From an uncultured Bartonella sp. (GTDB taxonomy: Bacteria; Pseudomonadota; Alphaproteobacteria; Rhizobiales; Rhizobiaceae): a stretch of 64,000 nucleotides of DNA. A program made the translations under genes and the position numbers. Location: the NCBI GenBank assembly GCA_946481695.1, contig CAMLON010000003.1:1-64000 (forward strand), read 5' to 3'. Position 1 is the first letter of the stretch, and each line of letters opens with the position of its first letter. This document shows positions 26,523 to 35,288 of the stretch, in pieces. The notes under the pieces are model-generated. The model worked only from the letters and a program-made list of their open reading frames with translations. It was not told the DNA's origin and did not search any database.

Positions 26523-27309
26523 CACAACCAATTCGGACGATCTGGAGCTTATCGTCACTGCTGCTCATCAAGCGGGAAAGACGGCTCTAAGCTATTTCGG
26601 GCACAACCCGAAAGTCTGGATTAAACCGGGAAATTCACCGGTAAGCGAAGGCGATTTTGCAGCCGATAAAGTTCTGAAAGAGCTTCTATTGACCGCGCGG
26701 CCTGATTATGGATGGATTTCGGAAGAAACCAGGGATGAACGCCCGCATAACGATTATAAACGATATTTTGTGGTTGATCCGATTGATGGAACGCGTGGTT
26801 TTCTTTCCGGTTCAAAACATTGGTGTGTATCGGTTGCCGTTGTCGAAGATGGAATTTCGCAAGTTGGTGTTCTCGATTGTCCTGCAACCCAATCCGTTTA
26901 CAAGGCTGAACGTGGTAAAGGTGCCAGTCTTAATGGCAATAAACTTCCACTTCTTGAAGCTCATGAAGGCAAACTTGTGGTTTCTGCAACCGGAAAATTT
27001 GAAGCGAAATTGCCGGAAGTCTTCAAGTCCAATGTCACATTCGCACATTATCTTCCTTCGCTTGCCTATCGCATCGCACTTGCTGCCGAAGGAAAAATAG
27101 ACATCGTCTTGATAAAGCCCGAGAGCCATGATTGGGATATCGCCGCAGCTGATCTGATCTTACAGGAATGTGGCGGTTTGATAAGGGATATCGACAATAA
27201 GACACCACTTTATGGAAAAGCACCATTTGAACACGATTTTTTGATTGCTGGCTTAAACCGCGAGCTTGATAACGTGATAGATATTGTCCGTAAAATACGA
27301 TTTCGTTAA
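26509..27309 (+). CDS. cysQ: 3'(2'),5'-bisphosphate nucleotidase CysQ (inositol monophosphatase family)
   Basis: Mg-dependent phosphatase of 266 residues that removes the 3' phosphate of PAP, a by-product of sulfate assimilation. Family motifs are present: DFAADK, ISEETRDE (metal Glu), VVDPIDGTRGF (DPIDGT core) and SHDWDIAAADLIL (WDxAA). CysQ or a general inositol-phosphatase role are both possible; the SPVSEGDFAAD and ETRDE context favours CysQ. The start is TTG at 26509, about eight bases after GAAGGA, inside the pmbA reading frame; no ATG is available near the N-terminus. Overlap of 14 bases implies coupling to pmbA. Confidence 0.88.
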   Translation: MQANSTTNSDDLELIVTAAHQAGKTALSYFGHNPKVWIKPGNSPVSEGDFAADKVLKELLLTARPDYGWISEETRDERPHNDYKRYFVVDPIDGTRGFLSGSKHWCVSVAVVEDGISQVGVLDCPATQSVYKAERGKGASLNGNKLPLLEAHEGKLVVSATGKFEAKLPEVFKSNVTFAHYLPSLAYRIALAAEGKIDIVLIKPESHDWDIAAADLILQECGGLIRDIDNKTPLYGKAPFEHDFLIAGLNRELDNVIDIVRKIRFR

Positions 27310-27354
27310 TCTGCTAACGAATTAAAATGGGTAGAGTAATCATAGGAGGTATAT

Positions 27355-27600
27355 ATGAGCGCGACAGGTGAACCGAAACAACTATTGCATCTGGTTTTCG
27401 GAGGAGAATTGAAGAACCTTGATAGCAACGAATTCCGTGATCTTGATAACCTTGATATCGTCGGAATTTTTCCGGATTACAAGTCGGCTGAAGCCGCATG
27501 GCGTGCAAAGGCCCAATCAAGTGTCGATAATGCACTGCAGCGCTATTTCATTGTCCACCTGCACCGTCTGCTCGACCCTGAACATACCGAAAGCAAATAA
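27355..27600 (+). CDS. DUF4170 domain protein
   Basis: Small cytoplasmic protein of 81 residues, recognisable as the DUF4170 family of alphaproteobacteria by LLHLVFGGEL near the start, IVGIFPDYKSAEAAWRAKAQ in the middle and YFIVHLHRLLDPE at the end. Function is unknown. It has the best ribosome site in the region (AGGAGG, seven bases ahead of the ATG), implying strong translation. It sits between cysQ and the DUF374 acyltransferase, its usual neighbourhood beside the lipid A genes. Confidence 0.88.
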   Translation: MSATGEPKQLLHLVFGGELKNLDSNEFRDLDNLDIVGIFPDYKSAEAAWRAKAQSSVDNALQRYFIVHLHRLLDPEHTESK

Positions 27601-27827
27601 TAGATATTTGCTTATTCTGAAACGAACCGGTACAGTTTTAACACTTTTTGAAGCATTTTTGCATTCTTTGCTCGGCATTTGATTGCCATGCCTTGATCTT
27701 GTAACGAGATTATGACAATGACAGTCCGTGTCACGGATTGGCTTTTCAAATGCCTTCGCGGGCTCATGTTATTTTCAATAACGGGATTGCGGCCCGCTTC
27801 GTTAAAAGTGATTGGTTCGACACTTGA

Positions 27828-28583
27828 ATGACTGAAAAGAAAAAACAAAAAAAATCGGACTTTTTAAATCGCCTGTGGCGTAAAATCCGTTATCCATTGA
27901 TGAACGCCCGCATAACAAAAGCGATCGTTGTATCGCTCATGGCAAATTATCTGCGTCTGGTTTATTGGACCAATCCACGACTTGAAGGTTCGGATGACCC
28001 GCAAAACGCCCATGATGCCTATAACCCGTTTATTATTACATTCTGGCATGGGCGTCATATTATGGGGCCGTTCTTGCGCCCCAAGAAAGAACATATCATT
28101 GCCATGTTTTCGCGCTCTGCTGATGCCGAGATCAATGCACGGGTCGGTGAAAAGCTAGGTCTTGAAACAGTGCGCGGCTCGGGCGGACGGACAAAACACC
28201 AAAATACCGATAAAGGCGGTGCACGGGCATTGCTTACTCTCAAACGGGCATTACAAGAAGGCAAAACAGCCGCAATGATTGCCGATATTGCGCATGGAAA
28301 AGCGCGCGAAGCCGGCAAAGGTATTATATTACTCGCAAAAATATCCGGACGCCCTATTGTTCCCTATATCTATTCATTTTCCCATGTAAAAATTTTGGAA
28401 AAAACTTGGGACAAAACCGTAATTCCGCTGCCATTCGGACATTCTATCTTTCTCATGGGAGATGCGTTTTATGTACCGGAAGATGCCGATGACGACCTTA
28501 TGGAACAAAAACGTATCGAACTTTCCGACATTATGAACCGTCTGACAGACGAGGCGGAAAAACGCCTCAAAGAAAGAAAATAG
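27828..28583 (+). CDS. DUF374 lysophospholipid acyltransferase-like protein
   Basis: A 251-residue protein of the DUF374 family, distantly related to LpxL/PlsC-type acyltransferases. The HX-type motif is FWHGRHIMGPF near residue 70; a basic N-terminus (KKKQKKSDFLNRLWRKIRYP) and an amphipathic segment suggest membrane association. It is ten bases upstream of waaA and in the same orientation as lpxK, so a role in lipid A or Kdo-lipid modification is inferred from position; the reaction is not established. AAAAG sequences precede the ATG, the ribosome site being weak. Confidence 0.88.
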   Translation: MTEKKKQKKSDFLNRLWRKIRYPLMNARITKAIVVSLMANYLRLVYWTNPRLEGSDDPQNAHDAYNPFIITFWHGRHIMGPFLRPKKEHIIAMFSRSADAEINARVGEKLGLETVRGSGGRTKHQNTDKGGARALLTLKRALQEGKTAAMIADIAHGKAREAGKGIILLAKISGRPIVPYIYSFSHVKILEKTWDKTVIPLPFGHSIFLMGDAFYVPEDADDDLMEQKRIELSDIMNRLTDEAEKRLKERK

Positions 28584-28593
28584 GGGGAGCACT

Positions 28594-29916
28594 ATGAAGG
28601 AATTCAAGGCTCGCACGGCACTCTATCTCTATCGCATGGCAGGCGGCTTAATCAGTCCACTTCTTCCCTTCTATCTCTCCATGAGGGCAGCGCGCGGCAA
28701 GGAAGACCCGCACCGCAAACGCGAACGCATGGGGCGCACAAACGAGAAGCGGCCGGAAGGGCCACTTATCTGGCTTCATGCAGCAAGTGTAGGAGAAACA
28801 CTGGCGCTTGTTCCGCTCATTGACCGTATTTTACAACTTCATATCAATGTCCTTTTAACAACCGGCACCGTTACATCTGCAAGCCTCGTCGAAAACCGTT
28901 TCGGCAGCCGCGTTATTCACCAATTTGCGCCGCTTGACGTTAAACCGGCGATAAGAAGGTTTCTTGATCATTGGAAACCTGATCTGGCACTTGTTTGCGA
29001 ATCAGAAATCTGGCCATTACGAATCAACGGGCTTGCGCGCCGTCACATTCCGCAAGTCATGGTGAACGCACACATGTCCGGCCGTTCATTCCATTCATGG
29101 CAAAAGCGGCCGGCTCTCGCTTCGCACATTTTCAGGCAGATTGATGCAGCCATCGGACAAAGCGAAAGCGATGCCGAACAATATCATGCACTCGGTGTCA
29201 AAACGGTCGCAGTTTCAGGGAATCTGAAAGCCGACATTGCACCGTCTGCCGATAAAAATCTGTTAATGCAATATCGTGCAAGCCTGCATAACCGGCTGGT
29301 TTGGGCGGCGATTTCCACCCATGAGGGGGAAGAGAATATCGCTGCCGAAGTTCATCTTGCATTAAAAACACGGCTGCCTAATCTTTTGACGATCATTGTG
29401 CCCCGTCATCCCGAACGGGCTGACGCAATTATGGAAGAACTTGAAAAGAAATCCCTTCACGTTATTCGACACAGTGAAAAACGGATGCCCGATGAGAATA
29501 CCGATATTATACTCGTTGATACTATCGGAGAAATGGGGGTATTTTTACAACTTGCAAAAGTTTCGTTTATCGGCAAGTCGCTAACAGAAACCGGTGGACA
29601 CAATCCGCTCGAACCGGCGCTTCTCGGATCGGCTATTCTGACAGGTCCACATGTGGAAAATTTCAAAGATACATTCGATGTATTTTTTGCAAATAATGCA
29701 GCAAGAATCGTTGAAGATGCCACGCAATTGGCCGTCCAGCTCAACACACTTTTGACTCACGAGCCGACACGTTATGAAATGGTCGAAGCGGCTTACGATA
29801 CAGCCACAAATATGAGTGGAGCGCTCGAACGCACGTTAAAAGTGCTACGGCCGTTCATTGATCCATTGATCATGCAGGCCAAGCTTCATCATCAGGATAC
29901 CAATCATGGTTGGTGA
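28594..29916 (+). CDS. waaA: 3-deoxy-D-manno-octulosonic acid transferase (Kdo transferase)
   Basis: Inner-membrane-anchored glycosyltransferase (GT30) of 440 residues that adds Kdo to lipid IVA. The N-terminus is a hydrophobic anchor (LYLYRMAGGLISPLLPFYLS); PEGPLIWLHAASVGETLAL holds the catalytic Glu of the HAxSxGE motif; VPRHPERADAI and GKSLTETGGHNPLEPA belong to the donor-binding C-terminal domain. GGGGGAG precedes the ATG. It overlaps lpxK by 11 bases and follows DUF374 by ten, forming a lipid A operon. kdsB, which activates Kdo, lies separately at 56.6 kb. Confidence 0.96.
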   Translation: MKEFKARTALYLYRMAGGLISPLLPFYLSMRAARGKEDPHRKRERMGRTNEKRPEGPLIWLHAASVGETLALVPLIDRILQLHINVLLTTGTVTSASLVENRFGSRVIHQFAPLDVKPAIRRFLDHWKPDLALVCESEIWPLRINGLARRHIPQVMVNAHMSGRSFHSWQKRPALASHIFRQIDAAIGQSESDAEQYHALGVKTVAVSGNLKADIAPSADKNLLMQYRASLHNRLVWAAISTHEGEENIAAEVHLALKTRLPNLLTIIVPRHPERADAIMEELEKKSLHVIRHSEKRMPDENTDIILVDTIGEMGVFLQLAKVSFIGKSLTETGGHNPLEPALLGSAILTGPHVENFKDTFDVFFANNAARIVEDATQLAVQLNTLLTHEPTRYEMVEAAYDTATNMSGALERTLKVLRPFIDPLIMQAKLHHQDTNHGW

Positions 29917-30928
29917 GGCACCTGACTTCTGGTGGAATGAACAAAAACTCATGCGTTGGCTTTTATTGCCGGTTTCGTGGATTTACGGTTATTTTGCCCG
30001 CCGTAGAATGGAACGCGAAAATATTCCAGTGATTGATCTTCCGGTTTTGTGTGTCGGCAATTTTACGCTTGGTGGAACGGGAAAAACTCCGGTCGTTATC
30101 AGTCTTGCGGATGCGGCCAAAAAACTTGGTCTTCATCCGGGAATTGTTTCGCGTGGCTATGGTGGCGAAATACGTAGTGCCCATCTGGTTGACTCCGAAT
30201 TTGACAAGGCCCGGGAAGTCGGTGATGAACCATTGCTTCTTGCCCGACATGCACCGGTTGCTGCAGCAACCGACAGATTGGAAGCGGCAAAACTTTTACA
30301 ACAACAAGGATGTAATCTCATCCTGATGGATGATGGTTTTCAAAGTCGCCGTTTATTCGTCGATTACGCCCTGATGGTGGTAGATGGCCTGCGCGGTTTA
30401 GGAAACAATGCTGTGTTTCCGGCAGGTCCACTTCGTGCACCGCTTGTAACCCAACTTGCTTATACCGATGGTGTGCTGATGATTGGCAATGGTGACAAAG
30501 GTAACGAAGTTATCCATATGGCCGCCCGTGCAGCAAAACCTTTAAACTTTGCCCATCTTGTGCCTTCTGCCACCGATGCTGTTTCCGGCAAAAAGTTTCT
30601 GGCATTTGCAGGCATAGGAAATCCGCAAAAATTTTTCCGTTCGATTGGCGAATTGGGTGGAAAAGTTGAACAAACGCGGATTTTTGCCGACCATCATTTC
30701 TATACAGATTTCGATCTTGATGACATTATTGATTCGGCAAAGGCAAAGCACCTTTTTATTGCAACCACCGCAAAAGATTTTGCCCGTTTAAAAACCGATG
30801 GGCAGGACAAGAAGCTTGAAAATCTTGTTGTGTTTGATGTCGAAGTTCAATTTGATGATCCGGATTTTTGTGGGCAGCGGATAAATGAAGCACTTGAGGC
30901 GTTCAGAAACCGCTCCAACAAAGAATAA
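29906..30928 (+). CDS. lpxK: Tetraacyldisaccharide 4'-kinase LpxK
   Basis: Phosphorylates the 4' position of the lipid A disaccharide using ATP at the inner face of the membrane. The P-loop is GNFTLGGTGKTPVV near residue 55, followed by GIVSRGYGGE and the ILMDDGFQSRRL motif with the catalytic Asp. An N-terminal membrane helix (LMRWLLLPVSWIYGYFA) is present. At 340 residues it is full length. It starts inside waaA, 11 bases before that gene's stop, and ends at a bidirectional terminator shared with the convergent DUF2093 gene. Confidence 0.96.
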   Translation: MVGEAPDFWWNEQKLMRWLLLPVSWIYGYFARRRMERENIPVIDLPVLCVGNFTLGGTGKTPVVISLADAAKKLGLHPGIVSRGYGGEIRSAHLVDSEFDKAREVGDEPLLLARHAPVAAATDRLEAAKLLQQQGCNLILMDDGFQSRRLFVDYALMVVDGLRGLGNNAVFPAGPLRAPLVTQLAYTDGVLMIGNGDKGNEVIHMAARAAKPLNFAHLVPSATDAVSGKKFLAFAGIGNPQKFFRSIGELGGKVEQTRIFADHHFYTDFDLDDIIDSAKAKHLFIATTAKDFARLKTDGQDKKLENLVVFDVEVQFDDPDFCGQRINEALEAFRNRSNKE

Positions 30929-30933
30929 AAATC

Positions 30934-30965
30934 AAAAAGCGCATTATATGGGCGCTTTTTTTAAA
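30934..30965. terminator. Bidirectional terminator between lpxK and DUF2093
   Basis: AAAAAGCGC and GCGCTTTTT enclose a 9-base loop; T tracts follow on both strands. A second hairpin (AACGCTTA/TAAGCGTT, 30987-31007) overlaps the DUF2093 stop codon. Confidence 0.8.
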
Positions 30966-30991
30966 CTGAATTCATAAACTGTAAATAACGC

Positions 30992-31234
30992 TTATTTTTT
31001 AAGCGTTGTACCTAAAAGCTTTCGTAAACGGGGATCGCATTCAAGTTCGCGGCGATAGGAAATTTCGCAACTTGCATAAGCTTCCTGACGAGGTGCACTC
31101 CAATATCTTAACTCGTCCAGCGGAATTTTCTCGCCTGTAATTGCACATAAAACATAAGTTCCGTGTGTTAAAACCTCATAATCGCCACTCAGGTAATGGA
31201 GTTGCGCCTCGCGTTCACCACCGGGAAACATCAT
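30992..31234 (-). CDS. DUF2093 domain protein
   Basis: Small protein of 80 residues matching the DUF2093 family: EAQLHYLSGDYEVLTHGTYV (about residues 9-28), then CAITGEKIPLDELRYWS and ASCEISYRRELE. It contains two or three Cys that might bind metal, but not in a canonical finger. Function is unknown. Genes of this family commonly sit beside lpxK in Rhizobiales, which supports the call. It is convergent with lpxK. The start follows a weak GGTGGT-like site. Confidence 0.85.
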   Translation of the reverse strand: MMFPGGEREAQLHYLSGDYEVLTHGTYVLCAITGEKIPLDELRYWSAPRQEAYASCEISYRRELECDPRLRKLLGTTLKK

Positions 31235-31765
31235 TATTCTAAACCTTTCAGATTGCTTATAGGCGATGATTATAAAGCGTTAGCGAAAACTATAAAAGCC
31301 TTAAATCCTTCGCTCACGAAACTATTGATAGTCGTTCAAACATATTGTACCTTTGAAAAAGTTCACTTTCTATCTTCTCCATCCATTACCCGATCTAAGA
31401 GCTTTTTGTTTTCGTTCGAATTTTTCTCGTTCAAGCTTTTCGCACCTATCCGGCACAAACTTTCAAAACCGGAGATTGGACGGTTTTTGTTACGAGAGGA
31501 AAACCATATCAATGAACGAAATGACTTCACGGTAAACCGAAAAGCAAACCTGTTTTTCAAGAAAAGCACCGGAAATCGATCAGCCGAAGCATTTCCGGTT
31601 TAATTTAACCGCATAATTCCGGTTGCATAATTTCGGGCGCATAATAAAGCGTGTTCGGGCGCATAAAATTGGCAGACAAAGGCGCACACCGGCTTTTTCA
31701 TTCAAAACTATCTGTTCTTAAGTAACGGTTACGAACAGACGTCCGCAGCCTTTCAACTAAAACAA
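31235..31765. other. Intergenic region between DUF2093 and the mutL 3' end
   Basis: 531 bp without a convincing gene. It holds a 9-bp stem-loop (ACCGGAAAT 31568-31576 with ATTTCCGGT 31591-31599) followed by TTAATTT, and an iterated GCATAA motif described separately. Confidence 0.5.
31611..31672. repeat. Iterated GCATAA-CGG short repeats
   Basis: GCATAATTCCGGTT (31611), GCATAATTTCGGGC (31625), GCATAATAAAGC (31639) and GCATAAAATTGG (31661) share the core GCATAA; the first three are spaced exactly 14 bp. It lies just past the mutL stop, so either a 3' element or a protein-binding array. Confidence 0.45.
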
Positions 31766-33631
31766 TCAACGGCGGCCGAACAATCTTTCAATATCGGTAA
31801 GCTTCAACTCGACATAGGTCGGGCGTCCGTGATTACAGGTTCCGGAACCGGGAGTGGCTTCCATCTGGCGTAAAAGTGCATTCATTTCTTCCGCACGCAA
31901 CAGGCGGCCAGAGCGTACAGAACCGTGGCAGGCCATGGTTGCCGCAACGTAATCAAGCATAGCTTTAAGCCCGTTTGTTGTATCATAATCGGCAGCTTCA
32001 TCGGCCAAATCGGCAATAAGGCCTTTGACATCTACTTCGCCAAGCATTGCTGGCGTTTCGCGAACCGCGACGGCACCGGGGCCGAAGGGTTCAATTTTCA
32101 AACCGAACTTTTGCAATGTTTCTGCATGCGTCAATAGGCGGGTTGCATCTTCTTCCGGCAATTCCACAATTTCGGGAATAAGCAACATCTGGGACGGCAA
32201 AGGCTTGGAATAGAGTGCCTTTTTCAAAGCCTCGTAAACCAGCCGCTCATGTGCTGCATGTTGATCGACGATAATGAGGCTGTCTTCAGTTTGGGCAATG
32301 ATATAGTTTTTATGGATTTGTGCGCGTGCTGCACCAAGGGGAAAACGCTGTTCCTCGACAGTTGGAATTTCCATTGCCGGACGGCTATCTGTTGTCGGTT
32401 GATCAAGATCGCCTAGCACATTTCCATAGTCTTCATTGAAGCCTGATGAAGGCGCATTATAAAGCGGTTGGTTGACCATTTGCGCTGCTGGCGGCACAGG
32501 CGCTCTTGAATATGAATTATAGGAAAAAGCTCCGTTATTATAATAGGTCGGGTGCGGCGGAACAGATGATGAAGGTGGAACACCATCAGGACGGAAACTT
32601 TTTAGCATTGCGTCAGCCCCCGTCGTTGCAGGGTGAATGCCAGCATGACTTAAAGCCTCACGGATACCGCCGACAATAAGCCCGCGCACTAAACCCTGAT
32701 CGCGAAAACGCACATCCGCCTTTGCCGGATGTACATTCACGTCGACATCGGATGCAGGAAGATTGATGAAAAGCACACAAACCGAATAACGGTCACGTGC
32801 CATTGCATCGGCATAAGCCCCGCGAATGGCACCTAATATCAATTTATCACGCACCGGTCGCCCGTTCACATAAGCAAACTGGTGTAAACTATTGCCCCGA
32901 TTGAAAGATGGTATGCCTGCAAAGCCTTTAAGCTCCACTCCTTCCCGCATTGCATCAAGAGTAATACTGTTAGGAGCAAAATCTTTTCCCAGAATTTGGG
33001 TTATCCGCTGTAATTGTGCTTCTTCGCCTGTACCGGTTGCAGGAAAATCAAGCATCGAGCGATCTGTACCGGAAAGCGAAAAACGGACATTTGGAAATGC
33101 AATGGCAATCCGTTTGACAATATCGGTTATCGCATTGGCTTCGGCACGATCTGTCTTCATGAATTTGAGACGCGCCGGTGTAACGTAAAAAAGATCGCGC
33201 ACCTCAACAATTGTTCCCGCATTACCGGCTGCGGGACGTGGCCCATCAACATGTCCGGCATTGACAACGATTTCAGCCGCATGTTCCGAAGAAGCTGTGC
33301 GTGACACCATTTTCAACTTTGAAACCGAACCGATTGACGGCAAAGCTTCACCACGAAATCCAAGTGAATGGATGTCGTGAACATTATCGTCAAGTTTGGA
33401 TGTGCAATGGCGTGATATTGCGAGTTCAAGTTCGTCCTCCGCAATACCGCATCCGTTATCGGACACGCGGATCAGGCTTTTTCCGCCGCCGGCCGTCACA
33501 ATTTCTATCCGTGTCGCGCCGGCATCAATAGCATTTTCGACGAGTTCTTTAACCACACTTGCCGGACGTTCGATCACTTCGCCCGCTGCAATCTGGTTAA
33601 TTACGGTTTCACTGAGATGATGTATTGTCAT
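31766..33631 (-). CDS. mutL: DNA mismatch repair protein MutL
   Basis: GHKL ATPase linking MutS mismatch recognition to downstream repair, 621 residues. The N-terminal ATPase motifs are [25 protein letters not shown] and HCTSKL with [15 protein letters not shown]. The linker (about 345-430) is rich in Pro, Ser, Tyr and Asn, and the C-terminal dimerisation domain begins near [17 protein letters not shown]. The motif [12 protein letters not shown] and final [11 protein letters not shown] resemble the metal-binding CPHGRP-type site of endonuclease MutL, with Asn in place of Pro. No mutH was seen. The gene is transcribed alone. Confidence 0.96.
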   Translation of the reverse strand: MTIHHLSETVINQIAAGEVIERPASVVKELVENAIDAGATRIEIVTAGGGKSLIRVSDNGCGIAEDELELAISRHCTSKLDDNVHDIHSLGFRGEALPSIGSVSKLKMVSRTASSEHAAEIVVNAGHVDGPRPAAGNAGTIVEVRDLFYVTPARLKFMKTDRAEANAITDIVKRIAIAFPNVRFSLSGTDRSMLDFPATGTGEEAQLQRITQILGKDFAPNSITLDAMREGVELKGFAGIPSFNRGNSLHQFAYVNGRPVRDKLILGAIRGAYADAMARDRYSVCVLFINLPASDVDVNVHPAKADVRFRDQGLVRGLIVGGIREALSHAGIHPATTGADAMLKSFRPDGVPPSSSVPPHPTYYNNGAFSYNSYSRAPVPPAAQMVNQPLYNAPSSGFNEDYGNVLGDLDQPTTDSRPAMEIPTVEEQRFPLGAARAQIHKNYIIAQTEDSLIIVDQHAAHERLVYEALKKALYSKPLPSQMLLIPEIVELPEEDATRLLTHAETLQKFGLKIEPFGPGAVAVRETPAMLGEVDVKGLIADLADEAADYDTTNGLKAMLDYVAATMACHGSVRSGRLLRAEEMNALLRQMEATPGSGTCNHGRPTYVELKLTDIERLFGRR

Positions 33632-33730
33632 GAAGCCGTTATAACCAATTTATGAACCGGCGTATAGCAAAAGCACATTTGTGCTCTGGCATTATCCCTC
33701 TTGAATGAATTATCCTGATTGAGGCCATAT

Positions 33731-33765
33731 TAAAAAAAGCGCAAGCTCTTTAAAAAAGCTCGCGC
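33731..33765 (-). terminator. Intrinsic terminator of metZ
   Basis: Read on the minus strand, GCGCGAGCT pairs with AGCTTGCGC with one mismatch, loop about nine bases, then seven T. It lies 36 bases past the metZ stop. Confidence 0.8.
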
Positions 33766-33800
33766 CGTAAATATTTTGAACATTCCGGATAATCTATTTA

Positions 33801-34994
33801 TCAGAGTGTCGCGTTCAGTGCCTGTTCGACGTCTTCCAACAAATCGTCAACATCTTCGAGACCAACCGAAAAACGCAACAATCCGTCACTAATGCCAAGT
33901 TCGGCACGTGCTTCGGGGCCGATGCTCTGGTGGGTTGTGGTTGCGGGATGGGTCATGATGGAACGTGTGTCGCCAAGATTATTGGAAATAAGCGGAATTG
34001 TCAGATGGTTGCAGAAGGAAAAAGCCGCCTTTTTGCCACCCTTCAATTCAAAGGCAATCATTGTCGAACCGCCAGTCATCTGCTTTTTTATAATATCTCT
34101 TTGCGGGTGGTCGTCACGTCCGGGATAAACACATTTTGCAACCGCCTTATGCCGGCTGATAAAATCGGCAAGTTTTGCTGCCGAGCGTGTCATTTCCTCA
34201 ACACGGAGAGGAAGCGTTTCGAGACTTTTCAACATGAGCCATGCGACATAGGGGCTCATTCCGGGTCCGGTATGACGGAAGAAGTCCTGAAAATTTTCTG
34301 TCATCCATTCTTCACTCGATAAAACCATTCCTCCAAGACAACGCCCATGCCCGTCAATATGTTTGGTGGTAGAATAGACAACAACATCAGCACCAAGTTC
34401 GAGCGGCTTCTGATAAAGTGGTGTTGCGAATACATTATCGACAATCACGGTTGCACCAACTTTATGGGCAAGTTCCGAAACTGCTTTAATGTCGACTATT
34501 TCCAAAGTCGGATTGGCCGGTGTTTCAAAAAATATTCCGCGTGTATTGGGTCGGATCGCCTTTTCCCAATTTTCGATTTTACGCCCGTCAATGATTGAAA
34601 CTTCAACACCATAACGGGGCAAAACTTTTTCAATGATATAACGGCAGGAACCAAACATGGAACGGGCCGCAACAAAATGGTCACCCGCTTTCACAAAACA
34701 TAAAATAGCTGTCGAGACAGCGGCCATTCCCGAAGCAAGTGCGCGTGCACTTTCAGCCCCTTCCAACGCACACATACGTTTTTCAAACATATCGTTGGTC
34801 GGATTGGCATAACGTGAATAGACAAAGCCCGGATCCTCTCCGTCGAAACGCCTTTCGGCTGCTTCGGCACTCGGATAGGTAAAGCCCTGTGTTAAATAAA
34901 TTGCTTCACAGACTTCTCCATAAGGAGAGCGTTGAGTCCCCGCATGAACCATTTCTGTAGCGGTACGGTATTTACGATGCGGATTAAGTGTCAT
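33801..34994 (-). CDS. metZ: O-succinylhomoserine sulfhydrylase MetZ
   Basis: PLP enzyme of the Cys/Met metabolism class, 397 residues, making homocysteine directly from an O-acylhomoserine and sulfide. The PLP lysine is in VYSTTKHIDGHGR; SRYANPTNDMFEKRM, SGMAAVSTAI and ETPANPTLEIVDI are family landmarks. The MetZ rather than MetB call rests on the N-terminus (THAGTQRSPYGE-like, here VHAGTQRSPYGE) and on the methionine-type riboswitch control seen upstream. AGGTG lies seven bases before the ATG. SAM binding to the leader should repress it. Confidence 0.93.
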   Translation of the reverse strand: MTLNPHRKYRTATEMVHAGTQRSPYGEVCEAIYLTQGFTYPSAEAAERRFDGEDPGFVYSRYANPTNDMFEKRMCALEGAESARALASGMAAVSTAILCFVKAGDHFVAARSMFGSCRYIIEKVLPRYGVEVSIIDGRKIENWEKAIRPNTRGIFFETPANPTLEIVDIKAVSELAHKVGATVIVDNVFATPLYQKPLELGADVVVYSTTKHIDGHGRCLGGMVLSSEEWMTENFQDFFRHTGPGMSPYVAWLMLKSLETLPLRVEEMTRSAAKLADFISRHKAVAKCVYPGRDDHPQRDIIKKQMTGGSTMIAFELKGGKKAAFSFCNHLTIPLISNNLGDTRSIMTHPATTTHQSIGPEARAELGISDGLLRFSVGLEDVDDLLEDVEQALNATL

Positions 34995-35076
34995 AAGTCA
35001 CCTGCTTTCGTCAAAAAACCTTTGCCGTCATGGTAAAGATTGAAAAAGAAGATGCCAAAAGTCCGCTTGGTCTTAC

Positions 35077-35200
35077 GGCCTTTTAGCATTTTATCAGGGT
35101 TTTATGGAATTGGAACTGATGACTTTACGCTGCCATCGGAATGCGTTTAAATTCCATAAACCCAAGCGTGGCTGCAAGCCGGCCGGCCCAAATCACCACG
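35077..35200 (-). promoter_or_regulatory. SAM-II riboswitch (metA/SAM_alpha type) with an inserted hairpin
   Basis: On the minus strand, CGTGGTGATTTGGGCC begins the element; CGTGG (35196-35200) pairs with CCACG (35167-35171) after the conserved TTGCAG. The 3' core TGATAAAATGCTAAAAGG lies at 35079-35096, ending in GGCC (35077-35080) that can pair with GGCC in the first loop to make the pseudoknot. Between the P1 3' strand and the 3' core sits an extra 70 nt (35097-35166), most of it a hairpin with a 14-bp stem and one bulge. The element ends 82 bases before the metZ start, as expected for SAM-dependent translational control. Confidence 0.85.
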
Positions 35201-35215
35201 GGATAAACCTTCCTT

Positions 35216-35239
35216 ATGCTCTTCAAAAGCTTGCGTCAA
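35216..35239 (-). promoter_or_regulatory. Candidate metZ promoter
   Basis: Read on the minus strand, TTGACG (35234-35239) is followed by 15-16 bases and then CATAAGG. Transcription would start a few bases before the riboswitch P1 helix. Confidence 0.4.
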
Positions 35240-35288
35240 TCCGTGAACGCGTTAAAGAGATAATAGTAAATAGTAAAAGGTAGTCATC

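Noticed and set aside
31196..31603. Plus-strand frame of 135 codons overlapping the DUF2093 start
   Set aside because: Composition is Phe/Lys/Ser-rich without domain pattern, it runs antisense into a family-supported gene, and no ribosome site precedes it.
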